A DNA stretch of 54,700 nucleotides, taken from NCBI GenBank assembly GCA_903918885.1, contig CAIXFY010000020.1, positions 1 to 54,700 on the forward strand, given 5' to 3'. This document shows, in pieces, positions 9,225 to 18,162 of the stretch. Below the pieces are notes generated by a model. The model saw only the letters and a list, made by a program, of their open reading frames with translations, was not told where the DNA came from and ran no database searches. A program made the position numbers and the translations under genes. This DNA comes from an uncultured Verrucomicrobia subdivision 3 bacterium (lineage in GTDB: Bacteria > Verrucomicrobiota > Verrucomicrobiia > Limisphaerales > UBA11358). How positions within the stretch are numbered: position 1 is the first letter of the stretch; the number at the start of each line of letters is the position of its first letter.

Positions 9225-9357
9225 GCAGGCAAGTTGTTTTCACTGCGCTGGCAATGGTTTTATGCTTGGCACAGGTGGCTGCAAGCAGTAGAAATTTCAC
9301 GCTTGGCTGGCTCTGACTCGCGGTGCTGGCTGAAAATTACACGAAAGGAGAAACACC

Positions 9358-9958
9358 ATGGCCACCGGATTATACGCAACCTTGACGCCACTTCCGTTTT
9401 CCGAAGCGGCAGCGGTTCAGATGGCAAAATCTTTTTTCCGCCCTTTTGGCCGAGCGAGCGGCGCAAGGCCGGGCGGGTTCGGTGCTTGATGAGACCTTTG
9501 CCAAAGTGGCGGACTACGCAGCCTTGCCTGCGAATCAGACAGCGCCGCGTCCCGTCACCATCGGCAGCGGTTGGGCGTTGCAATGCTACGTCACGCACGG
9601 GTTTCACTATCACACTTTCGCGGCGGATAACGATCAGTTGAGTTTTCGGCGGCTTCTTTTGTTTTCGGATAAAGGCTTCACGGCGGAAATTTATCCGATG
9701 AATTTTGCCACCGGAAAAGCCAGCGGCCCACTCGAATGCTACCGCGTGAATGGGCCGTCCATGGCGGAATTGGAATTTGACGGCAAACATGTGCACCGGT
9801 TCCGCCCCATCAACGACGGCGTGCTGTTTGCCTATTCAATGCACGCAGTGGACGTTCAAAACGATGATGCCGCCGCTCAAACGCAGACGCATCCTGTCGA
9901 AGAATACGACGGTGGCGAAATCATCGAACACCAGCTGCAATCTCCTCAAATATCGTAA
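9358..9958 (+). CDS. unknown protein, frame broken at a T6 run
   Basis: A good ribosome site (AAAGGAG at 9344-9350) precedes ATG 9358, which encodes MATGLYATLTPLPFSEAAAV and then stops near 9489. The long downstream frame (to 9958, about 170 residues) is one base out of register and has no ribosome site of its own, only a TTG. The two join at the T run 9432-9437: with five T instead of six the protein reads through as MAKSFSALLAERAAQG. The product would be a soluble protein of about 200 residues with GSGWALQCYVTHGFHYHTF and a C-terminal acidic region. No family is recognised. The extra T is either a sequencing or assembly error or a real frameshift. Confidence 0.6.
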
Positions 9959-9979
9959 GTTATTTGCGGCCAGCAAAAA

Positions 9980-10978
9980 TTACTTTGGCTCCAGTGACAT
10001 CGGCTGGTCGTGATTCAAAAACTCCTCACACACACGCCAGAAATCTGCCGTCGTCGCCACACGCCGGATGTCGTGCAGAAATTTTTCGCTGATGCCTTCG
10101 CCGATGAAGTTCGTGAATTTTTTCATCCGCTGCACCTGCGCTGATTCGCGCACGCCGGGCGTGATTTCGTTGTCCCACAATTCGTGGATGTAAGCCAGCA
10201 GGTCGCGGCCGGTCGGCAATTTGATTTTCTCGCCGCGCAGTTCGGCACGAATCTGGTCGAACAACCACGGATTGCGAATCGCGCCGCGCCCAATCATCAA
10301 GCCGCAAACTTTCGTTTCCGCGAGCAAAGTTTGCGCCTGCGCCGCGCTGAACACATTGCCGTTCGCGAGCACCGGACATTTCAATTCGCGCGCCGCCTGC
10401 GCAATCAAATCGTAACGCACACCCGGCCGATACATTTGTTTAACTGTGCGCGCGTGGACGGTGAGCAGATCAATATTGTGTTTCGCAAAAATCGGCAGCA
10501 GCGAATCAAATTCCTGCGGCGATTCAAAACCAATGCGCGTTTTTACTGTGAACGGAACCGTCACCACCTCCCGCAGCGCGCCGAGAATGGCGTCAATTTT
10601 TTGCGGTTCGCGCAGTAGGCCGCCACCGGCACATTTGCGATAAACAATCGGCGCGGGGCAGCCGAGGTTCAAATCAATCGCGGCGACGGGAAATTGTTGC
10701 AGTAATTTTGCGTTGCGAACGAGCGCGGGAATGTCGTTGCCAATCATCTGCGCCACGACCGGTTTGCCCGTGGGATTTTTGGTGATGGAATCGAGGATCC
10801 ATTTTTCCGGCCGCGAATCGCCGTGGACGCGGAAGTATTCCGTCCAATAAATTTCCGGGCCGCCGTAACGGTCAATGACCCGCATGAATTGCAGCGTCGT
10901 CACATCCTGCATCGGCGCGAGCGCGGTGACTGGCGAATTATCGCGCAGCAATCGAGAAAATGTTTCGGACGGCGTCAT
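9980..10978 (-). CDS. dus: tRNA-dihydrouridine synthase
   Basis: FMN enzyme that reduces uridine in the tRNA D-loop. The 332-residue TIM-barrel starts with APMQDVTTLQF (FMN site) and has VVAQMIGND, the signature NLGCPAPIVYRKCAGGGLL with its catalytic Cys, KTRIGF, LTVHARTVKQMY and the GRGAIRNPWLF phosphate-binding end. The C-terminal helical tRNA-binding domain is shorter than in E. coli DusB. Which Dus subclass it is cannot be decided by eye. It precedes nothing functionally linked. The argS stop is 15 bases upstream, so the two are probably co-transcribed. Confidence 0.93.
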   Translation of the reverse strand: MTPSETFSRLLRDNSPVTALAPMQDVTTLQFMRVIDRYGGPEIYWTEYFRVHGDSRPEKWILDSITKNPTGKPVVAQMIGNDIPALVRNAKLLQQFPVAAIDLNLGCPAPIVYRKCAGGGLLREPQKIDAILGALREVVTVPFTVKTRIGFESPQEFDSLLPIFAKHNIDLLTVHARTVKQMYRPGVRYDLIAQAARELKCPVLANGNVFSAAQAQTLLAETKVCGLMIGRGAIRNPWLFDQIRAELRGEKIKLPTGRDLLAYIHELWDNEITPGVRESAQVQRMKKFTNFIGEGISEKFLHDIRRVATTADFWRVCEEFLNHDQPMSLEPK

Positions 10979-10993
10979 GACGACAGCCCACGC

Positions 10994-12754
10994 TCACATC
11001 TGTTCAACGGTTTCGATGCCGAGCGTTTCCAAACCTTGTTTCAAAACGCGCGCGGTCAAATCGCACAACGCCAAACGCGAATCGCGCGTCGCCGCGTCAT
11101 CAGCTTTCAGCACCGGACAGTTTTCGTAGAACGAAGTGAACTTGCCGGCAAGCTCAAAAAGATAATTACACAAATAATTCGGGCGCAACTCCTCGGCGAC
11201 AGCTTCCAGCGTGATGCCGAAATTGAGCAAATGATTCGCCAGCGTGATTTCTTCCGGCGCGACCAATTTTATTTCCGCGTTCTGAATTTTGACTTCGGCT
11301 TTACGGAAAATGCTCTTGATGCGCGCGTAGGCATATAGCAAATACGGTGCAGTGTTGCCTTGCAGCGCGAGCATTTTGTCCCAACTGAAAATGTAATCGC
11401 TCTGGCGGTTTGGCAGCAGGTCGGCGTATTTCACCGCGCCGAGACCGACGACGCGCGCGATTTCGTGCTGTTGCGCTGCGGGCAATTCCGCGCTCTTTTC
11501 ACAAACTGTTTTGTAAGCACGTTCCAGCGCTTCATCAAGCAAATCGCCCAGTTTCACCGTGTCGCCAGAGCGCGTCTTGAATGGCTTGCCGTCTTCGCCC
11601 ATGATTTTTCCAAAGCCGACGTGAATCAGTTTTGTGGTTTTCGCGGCATCTGGTTTCCAGCGCGCAAAAGTTGCAAATAGTTTTTTGAAATGGCCGGACT
11701 GCCGGTCGTCCACGACATAAATAATTTCCTGCGGCGACCAGGTCTTGAGCCGGTAGTCAATCGTCGCCAAATCCGTCGTCGTGTAATTGAAACCGCCGTC
11801 GCTCTTGCGGACGAGCGCGGGATCGGCAATCCATTCACCATCGCGATTAACGAGAAACGGATCTTCCTTCGGCGGCTGCGAGCCATCGCTGAACACGCCG
11901 ACGGCACCTTCGCTTTCGCGCGCGATTTTTTTGGCGAGCAAATCATTCACGACTTCGCCGAGCCACGGATTGTAAAAACTTTCGCCCAGTGCGTGGTCAA
12001 ATTTTACGCCGAGCCGTCCGTAAATTTCGTCGAACTGTTTTTGCGAGAGCGCGATCATTTCCTTCCAGATAGCGACATTTTCCACGTCGCCAGCCTGGAG
12101 TTTCACCAACTCGGACTTGGCTTCTTCGAGGCGTGCGGGATTCGCGTCGCATTCGGCGTTGATGACTTTGTAAAGCCGTTCCAGTTCGGCGATGGCGTCG
12201 CGTTCGATCGCCGCGCAATCCAAGATATTTTTCCAGCCGAGCAATAATTTTCCGAACTGCGTGCCCCAGTCGCCGATGTGATTATCGCTGATCACGCGGT
12301 GGCCAAGCAGTCGCAACGTGCGCTGGAGCGCATCGCCGATGCCGGTGGAACGGATGTGGCCGACGTGCATCGGCTTGGCGACGTTCGGCGAACTGAAATC
12401 AATGACGATGGTTTTCGGCGAAGCGGCCTTGACGAAAAACAGATGCTCGCCGCGCGCCGCCGCTTCGAGTGTTTGCGTCAGCAGAGAATTTTTCAGCCGG
12501 AAATTCAGGAAACCCGCGCCGGCGATTACGACTTTTTCGCAAATTTTGGAAACGTCGAGGTTCGCCACAACATCGCTCGCGAGCTGGCGCGGATTCAGTT
12601 TCCGTGTCTTGGCAAGCGACATAAGCGCATTGCTCTGGTAGTCGCCAAATTTTGGGTCGCACGGACGGACTAAAACGCTGGCGGCATCGGCATCGGACAA
12701 GACGGTGTGGACGGCAGCTTGCAGGGCGGATTCAATTTGTTTGTGAGGCAACAC
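10994..12754 (-). CDS. argS: arginyl-tRNA synthetase
   Basis: Class I aminoacyl-tRNA synthetase, 586 residues. It has the N-terminal Add-1 domain, the ATP site FSSPNVAKPMHVGHIRSTGIG (HVGH for the HIGH motif), the DNHIGDWGTQFG stretch specific to ArgRS, and the C-terminal anticodon-binding DALR domain ending near TARVLKQGLETLGIETVEQM. The signature-2 lysines are degenerate, as usual in ArgRS (DGKPFKTRSGD). A repeat element lies 10 bases upstream of its start. Cytoplasmic. Confidence 0.97.
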   Translation of the reverse strand: MLPHKQIESALQAAVHTVLSDADAASVLVRPCDPKFGDYQSNALMSLAKTRKLNPRQLASDVVANLDVSKICEKVVIAGAGFLNFRLKNSLLTQTLEAAARGEHLFFVKAASPKTIVIDFSSPNVAKPMHVGHIRSTGIGDALQRTLRLLGHRVISDNHIGDWGTQFGKLLLGWKNILDCAAIERDAIAELERLYKVINAECDANPARLEEAKSELVKLQAGDVENVAIWKEMIALSQKQFDEIYGRLGVKFDHALGESFYNPWLGEVVNDLLAKKIARESEGAVGVFSDGSQPPKEDPFLVNRDGEWIADPALVRKSDGGFNYTTTDLATIDYRLKTWSPQEIIYVVDDRQSGHFKKLFATFARWKPDAAKTTKLIHVGFGKIMGEDGKPFKTRSGDTVKLGDLLDEALERAYKTVCEKSAELPAAQQHEIARVVGLGAVKYADLLPNRQSDYIFSWDKMLALQGNTAPYLLYAYARIKSIFRKAEVKIQNAEIKLVAPEEITLANHLLNFGITLEAVAEELRPNYLCNYLFELAGKFTSFYENCPVLKADDAATRDSRLALCDLTARVLKQGLETLGIETVEQM

Positions 12755-12764
12755 GAAGAAATTT

Positions 12765-12846
12765 TAACCGCGAAACAGACGAAAGACACGAAAGAAACGG
12801 AATTGATCGCCGGAAATATTCGCGTGGTTAGCGTATTTCGCGGTTA
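12765..12846. repeat. inverted word repeat, family A
   Basis: Outer arms AACCGCGAAA and TTTCGCGGTT flank shorter words (GACGAAAGACACGAAAG; TTCGCGTGGTTAGCG) that are imperfect inverted copies of each other. It lies 10 bases upstream of the argS start and 10 bases after the PTS gene stop, filling the space between two co-directional genes. Confidence 0.75.
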
Positions 12847-12856
12847 GAAATTAAAA

Positions 12857-13321
12857 TTACTTTTTCCCGTGTTCTTTGATGACGGCGAGCATGGCATCGG
12901 CGGTCGTAGATTTTTCGAGGGCTTCGCGAAAATCGGCCTTATGCAAAAGTTTGGCGATGTTGGCGAGCGTGTGGAGATGTTTTTGAAACTGACCCTGCGG
13001 GACGAGAAAAAGCATGACGAGCTTCACGGGCTGGTTGTCGAGCGCATCGAAGTTGACGCCTTTGGGCGAGCGGCCAAGCGCACCAACGACCTCAAAAATC
13101 AAATCCGTCGAGGCGTGCGGAATGCCGATACCGAAGCCGATGCCGGTGGACATTGAGGTTTCCCGCTTCTTGACGGCGGCGGTCACGGCGTCGCGGTCGG
13201 CGGCTTGAATCTTGCCGGTGGCAACGAGATTGCCAATGAGTTCGTCAATCGCTTCCCAGCGGTTCGTCGCTTTGAGTTCAGGCACGATTTGTTCGCGCCC
13301 CAAGATGTCGGCTAAATCCAT
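12857..13321 (-). CDS. PTS EIIA domain protein (PtsN-like)
   Basis: A 154-residue protein of the fructose/mannitol EIIA fold, like PtsN of the nitrogen phosphotransferase system. The phosphorylated His is in GIPHAST (about residue 66), preceded by the family's RETSMSTGIGFGIG loop, and the C-terminal KHLHTLANIAKLL helix is present. I start it at MDLADILG; the longer frame adds 30 residues without family support. No HPr or EI gene is nearby, so it is probably a regulatory EIIA and not part of a sugar-specific transporter. Cytoplasmic. Confidence 0.85.
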   Translation of the reverse strand: MDLADILGREQIVPELKATNRWEAIDELIGNLVATGKIQAADRDAVTAAVKKRETSMSTGIGFGIGIPHASTDLIFEVVGALGRSPKGVNFDALDNQPVKLVMLFLVPQGQFQKHLHTLANIAKLLHKADFREALEKSTTADAMLAVIKEHGKK

Positions 13322-13389
13322 AACTGTGTGAGGATGAATCCAAACCCGGTGACAATTCAAGACTGAATTGCTAACAAATTTTGGCGGCG

Positions 13390-14061
13390 TCAAAACAATT
13401 GGTGCAGCCACGCGAAAACTTTTCCCGTTTCATTGCACCACAGGCTGAAGATTTTGAAAATTTCCAGGCGGCGTGTGAGCAGCGGTATTCCAAACAGCAG
13501 TGTCACCGCGTTGCCGAGAAAAATCACCACGGCGGAAAACAAATAGCCCTGGCTCGTGATGTCAGATTGCTGCGTCTGCAGCACATGAAACGTGAGCGTC
13601 AGATGAAACGCATACGCCGCCCCGAGCAGCAGGTGGAACCAGACGAGATAACCGTGCCAGTTCCAGATGAGATTGCCGAGCGCAAACACGCCAATGACGA
13701 TGACGGCATAAAGCGGGAAAAAATACGGCGCGAGCACGATGAGAAAATTTGTTTTGGAAATGACGACGTGTCCGCCCTTGGAGGTGACCTTCATTTTTTT
13801 GACCTGGCCGCCGAAGAGCCACGTCCAGACCGCGTGGGTCAATTCGTGGCCGAAGACGTAAATCCACATCGGCTTCGGCATCAGGAAAAAAATCACGCAC
13901 CAGCACGCCGCGCCGCCCAGCAACGGAATCCACACCGTATCCGCGCCGTAGCCTGCGCGCAACACGAGCCAAAGTGCTCGCGCCGCACCGGCGCAAACCG
14001 GCAGCAACAAGACGGCGATGATGAACTTGATCCACTTCGGCACGCGCGAAAGATTAGCCAC
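13390..14061 (-). CDS. M50-like membrane metallopeptidase
   Basis: A 223-residue protein with about six hydrophobic segments. A membrane helix ends in FGHELTHAVWTWLFGG (about residues 69-84), an HExxH zinc motif next to a helix as in site-2 protease-like (M50) proteins. The second conserved motif (NPDG in classic M50) is not clear. Nearby SKTNFLIVLAPYFFPLYA could hold the third ligand region. The first codon is a GTG inside an intergenic repeat (14057-14120). A GTG at about 14043 (VPKWIKF) is an equally good start. It is divergent from pyrE. Confidence 0.7.
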   Translation of the reverse strand: MANLSRVPKWIKFIIAVLLLPVCAGAARALWLVLRAGYGADTVWIPLLGGAACWCVIFFLMPKPMWIYVFGHELTHAVWTWLFGGQVKKMKVTSKGGHVVISKTNFLIVLAPYFFPLYAVIVIGVFALGNLIWNWHGYLVWFHLLLGAAYAFHLTLTFHVLQTQQSDITSQGYLFSAVVIFLGNAVTLLFGIPLLTRRLEIFKIFSLWCNETGKVFAWLHQLF

Positions 14062-14120
14062 AGAGACACGGAGCGCACAGAGGAAAAATCAAAACTCTAT
14101 GTTCTCTGTGTCTCGGTGGC
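14057..14120. repeat. inverted word repeat, family B (CACAGAG)
   Basis: Left arm GCCACAGAGACACGGAG and right arm TTCTCTGTGTCTCGGTGGC are inverted copies separated by about 20 bases. It lies in a divergent intergenic region and reaches the start codon of the minus-strand gene. The same family recurs at 41988. Confidence 0.7.
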
Positions 14121-14164
14121 AAAATTGTCTTTGAAGTTTTTGGGTTCCACTTAAAATCCGCGCG

Positions 14165-14737
14165 ATGACACAAGATCAAGTCCTCCAGATTTTCCGCGAC
14201 AGCGGCGCGCTGCTCGAAGGCCATTTCGTTCTCCGCAGCGGTTTACACAGCCGGCAATTTTTCCAATGCGCCCTAGCGCTCCAGCAGATGCCCGCCGTCG
14301 AGAAACTCGGCGCGGCGCTTGCCGCCAAGCTCAAGCCGCTGGGCGCAGTTACCGTCGTCGCGCCGGCGATGGGCGGACTCGTCATCGGCCAGGAAGTCGC
14401 GCGGCAACTGGGCGTGCGATTCATCTTCGTGGAAAAAGAGGAAGGCAAACTTGTTCTGCGCCGCGGCTTCAAGATTGCGCCCGGTGAAAAAATTCTCGTC
14501 GTCGAGGATGTCGTAACCAAAGGCGGCCGCGTGCAGGAGACGCTCGACATTGTGCGCGCGCATGGCGGTAATGTCGTGGGGATCGCTATGGTGGTGGATC
14601 GTTCGAACGGCGTGGTGCCGGGACAGTTCGGTGTGCCGGCGGTGAGCCTCATCGCGCTGCAAGTCGAGACGTTTGATCCGAATAATCTGCCGCCTGATCT
14701 CTCTAAAACTCCGGCCGTCAAACCCGGAAGTAAATAA
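14165..14737 (+). CDS. pyrE: orotate phosphoribosyltransferase
   Basis: Makes OMP from orotate and PRPP in pyrimidine synthesis. The 190-residue product is the usual size. The PRPP-binding motif ILVVEDVVTKGGRVQET (about residues 112-128) is the standard type I phosphoribosyltransferase site, preceded by the FVEKEEGKLVLRRGF flexible-loop region and PAMGGLVIGQEVA. The start is ATG with no strong ribosome site. No other pyr gene is in the window. Cytoplasmic. Confidence 0.94.
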   Translation: MTQDQVLQIFRDSGALLEGHFVLRSGLHSRQFFQCALALQQMPAVEKLGAALAAKLKPLGAVTVVAPAMGGLVIGQEVARQLGVRFIFVEKEEGKLVLRRGFKIAPGEKILVVEDVVTKGGRVQETLDIVRAHGGNVVGIAMVVDRSNGVVPGQFGVPAVSLIALQVETFDPNNLPPDLSKTPAVKPGSK

Positions 14738-14741
14738 ATTG

Positions 14742-14760
14742 TCGCGCGAATAACGCGACC
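14742..14760 (+). terminator. short hairpin after pyrE
   Basis: GTCGCG and CGCGAC pair perfectly around a 7-base loop, 4 bases after the pyrE stop. No T run follows, so this is at best a weak or Rho-dependent end. The remaining 220 bases to dnaK hold no gene that I can see; the dnaK promoter must lie there, but I cannot name its boxes. Confidence 0.35.
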
Positions 14761-14980
14761 CCTGATTGAGCCACGCGACCTGCGCCAAACTCCGCCCTAC
14801 TGTGCCATTGTGCCACCCGTGACACAGTTTTGAACTGCTTGAACGTTCGATCCATAGCCGTCTACGCCCTTTGTTTCCAATCGTTCCAAGAGTTTTTCCC
14901 CGTTTGGCACAATGCGGCATCTTTATTGCGTTGAATACTTCAGCAGTTAAACCAGAAACCAATTTTTCACATACAATTTT

Positions 14981-16927
14981 ATGGCAAAAGTATTAGGCAT
15001 TGATTTAGGCACGACGAATTCCTGCATGGCCGTCATGGACGCCGGCGAACCGCTCGTGCTCGAAAATTCCGAAGGCAAACGCACCACGCCGTCCGTCGTC
15101 GCGTTCACCAAGAGCGGCGAACGCGTTGTCGGCGACGCCGCCAAGCGCCAGGCCGTGACGAACTCACGCAATACGATTTACTCCATCAAGCGCTTCATGG
15201 GCCGCAAGTTTGATGAAGTCGGCGAAGAAATTAAGCGCATGCCTTACAAGGTCGTGAAGGCGTCCAACGGCGATTGCGCTGTGGAAGTCGAAGTCGAAGG
15301 CAAGCCGAAGCAATTTTCGCCGCAGGAAATTTCCGCGATGATTCTCGCCAAGCTCAAAGCCGACGCCGAAACGCGCCTGGGCGAAAAGATCACGCAGGCC
15401 GTCATCACGGTGCCCGCGTATTTCAACGACTCGCAGCGCCAGGCCACGAAGGACGCCGGCCGCATCGCCGGTCTCGAAGTGCTCCGCATCATCAACGAAC
15501 CAACCGCCGCGTCGCTCGCTTACGGCCTCGACAAGAAGAAAGACGAGAAGATCGCCGTGTATGATTTGGGCGGCGGCACGTTCGATATTTCCGTGCTCGA
15601 AATCGGCGATGGCGTGTTTGAAGTGAAGGCCACCAACGGCGACACGCACCTCGGCGGTGACGACTGGGACAATACTTTGATGGACTGGATTCTCGACGAA
15701 TTTAAAAAAGAATCCGGCATGGATCTCCGCAAGCAGCCCGACGCGCTCCAGCGCATCAAGGAAGAAGCGGAAAAAGCCAAGATCGCCCTCTCCAGCGCGA
15801 CGACCTACGACATCAATTTGCCGTTCATCACGGCGGATGCCACCGGGCCGAAGCACATCCAGAAAAATCTCACGCGCGCCAAGATGGAGCAGCTCACGGA
15901 CAGCCTGTTCGAGCGCACCATCAAGCCCGTCACCGCCTGTCTCAAGGACGCGGGCATCGAAGCCAGCAAGATTGACGAACTCGTGCTCGTCGGTGGCATG
16001 ACCCGCATGCCGCGTGTCGTCGAAACCGCGCACAAGCTCATCAACAAAGCGCCGCACCAGGGCGTGAACCCGGACGAAGTCGTCGCCATCGGCGCCGGCA
16101 TCCAGGGCGGCGTGCTCAAGGGCGAAGTGAAGGACGTGCTCCTGCTCGACGTGACCCCGCTCTCGCTCGGCATCGAAACGCTCGGCGGCGTGTTCACGAA
16201 ATTGATCGAACGCAACACCACGATTCCCTCGCGCAAATCGGAAATTTTCTCCACCGCCAGCGACAGCCAGCCCGGCGTTGAGATCCATGTTCTCCAAGGC
16301 GAACGCCAGTTTTCCAAGGACAACAAGACCATCGGCAAATTTAATCTGGCCGACATCCCGCCCGCGCCGCGCGGCGTGCCGCAGATTGAAGTGACCTTCG
16401 ACATTGACGCCAATGGGATTTTGCACGTCGGCGCGAAGGACCTCGGCACCGGCAAGGAACAGAAGATCACCATCACGGCCAGCAGCGGTCTCTCGAAGGA
16501 CGAAGTCGAGAAGATGCGCAAGGACGCCGAGTTGCACGCCGACGAGGACAAGGCCAAGAAGGAAGAGATCGAGACGCGCAACGAGGTGGACAACGCCGTG
16601 TATCGCACCGAGAAACTGGTCAAGGACAACGCCGACAAGATTTCGGCGGACGACAAGACCAAGCTCGAAACCGCGATTGCCGCCGCGAAGGAAGCGCTCA
16701 AGGGCAGCGACACCGCCGCCATCAAGTCCGCCGGCGAGAAGCTGAACGAAGCCGCGCAGACCGTGGGCGCGGAACTTTACAAAGCCGCCGCCGCGAAGGC
16801 GCAGGCGGACAAAGCCGGTGCCGGTGGCCAGCCCGGCGGCGCACCTAGCGGTGAGCCACAAGGCGAAGCCAAGTCAAAAAAGGACGACGGCGTGATTGAC
16901 GCGGAAGTGGTTCCGGATAACAAGTAA
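14981..16927 (+). CDS. dnaK: molecular chaperone DnaK (Hsp70)
   Basis: ATP-driven chaperone. The 648-residue product has all landmarks: [14 protein letters not shown] phosphate loop, [31 protein letters not shown], the linker [18 protein letters not shown], and the substrate-binding domain with the [16 protein letters not shown] [17 protein letters not shown]. The C-terminus is a Gly/Ala-rich spacer ending in [13 protein letters not shown], equivalent to the EEVKD tail that binds co-chaperones. dnaJ and grpE are not adjacent. The leader just upstream has no clear ribosome site. Confidence 0.98.
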   Translation: MAKVLGIDLGTTNSCMAVMDAGEPLVLENSEGKRTTPSVVAFTKSGERVVGDAAKRQAVTNSRNTIYSIKRFMGRKFDEVGEEIKRMPYKVVKASNGDCAVEVEVEGKPKQFSPQEISAMILAKLKADAETRLGEKITQAVITVPAYFNDSQRQATKDAGRIAGLEVLRIINEPTAASLAYGLDKKKDEKIAVYDLGGGTFDISVLEIGDGVFEVKATNGDTHLGGDDWDNTLMDWILDEFKKESGMDLRKQPDALQRIKEEAEKAKIALSSATTYDINLPFITADATGPKHIQKNLTRAKMEQLTDSLFERTIKPVTACLKDAGIEASKIDELVLVGGMTRMPRVVETAHKLINKAPHQGVNPDEVVAIGAGIQGGVLKGEVKDVLLLDVTPLSLGIETLGGVFTKLIERNTTIPSRKSEIFSTASDSQPGVEIHVLQGERQFSKDNKTIGKFNLADIPPAPRGVPQIEVTFDIDANGILHVGAKDLGTGKEQKITITASSGLSKDEVEKMRKDAELHADEDKAKKEEIETRNEVDNAVYRTEKLVKDNADKISADDKTKLETAIAAAKEALKGSDTAAIKSAGEKLNEAAQTVGAELYKAAAAKAQADKAGAGGQPGGAPSGEPQGEAKSKKDDGVIDAEVVPDNK

Positions 16928-16958
16928 CGAATCAAGCAAATCTGTTTTTAGAATTGCC

Positions 16959-17567
16959 ATGGTCATAGTCGGCCCGCCAAATCCAGAAAAAGAAAGTCCG
17001 CCTCAACCGCGAAAGCCGGAGGTTGAGCTAACTTTTTTGGAGTCGTTGCCGAACTGGAGAATATTTAGTCGCTTTGGAAGAATGGCAAACGGTTCGTTGA
17101 GGTCCGCGACTATTTTTTTCTGGCTGCTCGTGCCATTAGTAATCGGCTGCCAGTTTCTCTATGTTAAGTCTAGCGGAATGACTTACTCCGGTGATTGGTT
17201 GCTTTTAGCGTTTATTGAAGGATTTGTAATTCTGGCATTGGTTTACTGGGGTATTTTGAGGGTCGGCTTATGGTTAAGTGACATATTGAAATGGCAGAAT
17301 AGTCGATTCGGAAAAATGCACAAAGGTATCAGGCGAATACTATACTGCATCAATGGCGTTCTGATTGTTGCGTTTTCGATTTTAGTTTTGTCGGATGTGA
17401 ATCCGCCAAAAGAAAATCCAGTTCTAAATGGTTTGCTCATTTTATTTTTCGTTGCGATTGGAACGACGATGTTGCTTTGGGCGCTGGTCAGAGTGTGTCT
17501 TTGGATTACTGATGGATTCAAAGAAGAAAAAGAGAAGAAACTAAAAGGCGCTAACACAAAACAGTAA
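16959..17567 (+). CDS. AT-rich membrane protein, unknown
   Basis: A 202-residue protein starting at ATG 16959 (MVIVGPPNPEKES). A proline-rich cytoplasmic N-terminus is followed by four hydrophobic segments (about residues 50-70, 80-105, 125-145, 155-180) and a basic C-terminal tail (KEEKEKKLKGANTKQ). The DNA is visibly richer in A+T than dnaK and groEL on either side, and codon choice follows (many ATT, TTA, AAA), which suggests a different origin. No family is recognised. The DUF1737 gene follows after 8 bases. Confidence 0.7.
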   Translation: MVIVGPPNPEKESPPQPRKPEVELTFLESLPNWRIFSRFGRMANGSLRSATIFFWLLVPLVIGCQFLYVKSSGMTYSGDWLLLAFIEGFVILALVYWGILRVGLWLSDILKWQNSRFGKMHKGIRRILYCINGVLIVAFSILVLSDVNPPKENPVLNGLLILFFVAIGTTMLLWALVRVCLWITDGFKEEKEKKLKGANTKQ

Positions 17568-17575
17568 GGTCAAAT

Positions 17576-17752
17576 ATGAATAAAGTAACTGAATATAAAA
17601 CTGTGGTTGCAGACAATTTTAAGGAATTGGATGTGCTGGTAAATAAATCAATTTCTCAAGGCTTTCAGCCTTACGGAAGTCCTTACCTGACTGATAATCA
17701 AGTTGAAGGACGCGCAGACAATTTCACCGTAGCTCAAGCGATGGTTAAATAA
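17576..17752 (+). CDS. DUF1737-like small protein (58 aa)
   Basis: The product begins MNKVTEYKTVVADNFKELDV and later reads SISQGFQPYGSPYLTD and AQAMVK, the layout of the DUF1737 family (YKVV...L...V...l..GWqpyG...., ..QamVK). Its function is unknown. A weak AAGGT ribosome site lies just upstream of the start. It shares the low GC of the preceding membrane gene and probably belongs to the same imported unit between dnaK and groES. Confidence 0.75.
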   Translation: MNKVTEYKTVVADNFKELDVLVNKSISQGFQPYGSPYLTDNQVEGRADNFTVAQAMVK

Positions 17753-17758
17753 AAATTT

Positions 17759-17782
17759 TCCCGCCGCGAGTGCGGACCGGGA
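17759..17782 (+). promoter_or_regulatory. GC-rich hairpin ahead of groES
   Basis: TCCCG-CCGC and GCGG-(AC)-CGGGA pair around a GAGT loop, a stable stem with one small bulge. It lies 7 bases after the DUF1737 stop and 46 bases before groES. It could terminate the upstream transcript (no T run follows) or act in the groES leader. No CIRCE-type inverted repeat was found in this gap. Confidence 0.4.
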
Positions 17783-17827
17783 GTTAATTAAGCAGTCAAC
17801 AAAACAAACAACCAAAACAAAAATAGT

Positions 17828-18121
17828 ATGGCACTGAACATCAAACCGCTCGGCGACCGCATCCTCGTGGAAGCCGTCGAAGAGAAGGAAGTCAAAAAGG
17901 GCGGGATCATCATCCCCGATACCGCTAAAGAGAAACCGCAGGAAGGCATCGTCGTCGTGCTCGGCACCGGCAAGCTGGACGACGACGGCAAACGCATCCC
18001 GTTCGAAGTGAAGAAGGGCGACCGCGTGCTCGTTTCCAAATACGGCGGCACGGAAATCAAAATTGACGGCAAGGAATACAAGATTTTCGGCGCGGACGAC
18101 CTGATCGCGATCTTGAACTAA
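17828..18121 (+). CDS. groES: co-chaperonin GroES
   Basis: Heptameric lid of the GroEL chamber. The 97-residue product has the usual start ([15 protein letters not shown]), the mobile loop [18 protein letters not shown] that contacts GroEL, and the end [14 protein letters not shown]. groEL follows in the same direction after a 41-base gap that carries a short repeat. The leader is A-rich (17800-17827) without a Shine-Dalgarno sequence. Confidence 0.98.
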   Translation: MALNIKPLGDRILVEAVEEKEVKKGGIIIPDTAKEKPQEGIVVVLGTGKLDDDGKRIPFEVKKGDRVLVSKYGGTEIKIDGKEYKIFGADDLIAILN

Positions 18122-18150
18122 TTCACCACTCACAATTAACAATTAAAAAC
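18122..18150. repeat. AATTAACAATT-type word repeat between groES and groEL
   Basis: Reads TTCACCACTCACAATTAACAATT and then AAAAACT, built from the word CAATTAA/CACAATT. It is a short copy of another intergenic word-repeat style and occupies most of the groES-groEL gap, so it is transcribed in the groESL message. Confidence 0.45.
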
Positions 18151-18162
18151 TGAAATAATATT

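Noticed and set aside
9221-9316. A 31-codon frame coupled to the end of the Ate1-like gene, with a signal-peptide-like start
   Set aside because: It resembles an export signal (VVFTALAMVLCLAQVAAS) but ends at once; too short for a secreted protein. Could be a remnant.
14905-14925. TGGCAC...GGCAT upstream of dnaK as a sigma-54 promoter
   Set aside because: The GG and GC elements are nine, not ten, bases apart, and dnaK is rarely sigma-54-dependent.
15164-16861. Long open frame on the strand opposite dnaK (and similar ones opposite groEL and others)
   Set aside because: High-GC antisense shadow of a highly conserved gene; composition is Arg/Val/Asp/His-rich and has no family resemblance.
17753-17827. 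CIRCE-type operator before groES
   Set aside because: The TTAGCACTC/GAGTGCTAA arms are absent; only an unrelated GC-rich hairpin is present.
16928-17827. Integron-type attC ends around the AT-rich DUF1737 island
   Set aside because: No GTTRRRY or RYYYAAC boxes of the kind found at 42716 and 43055.
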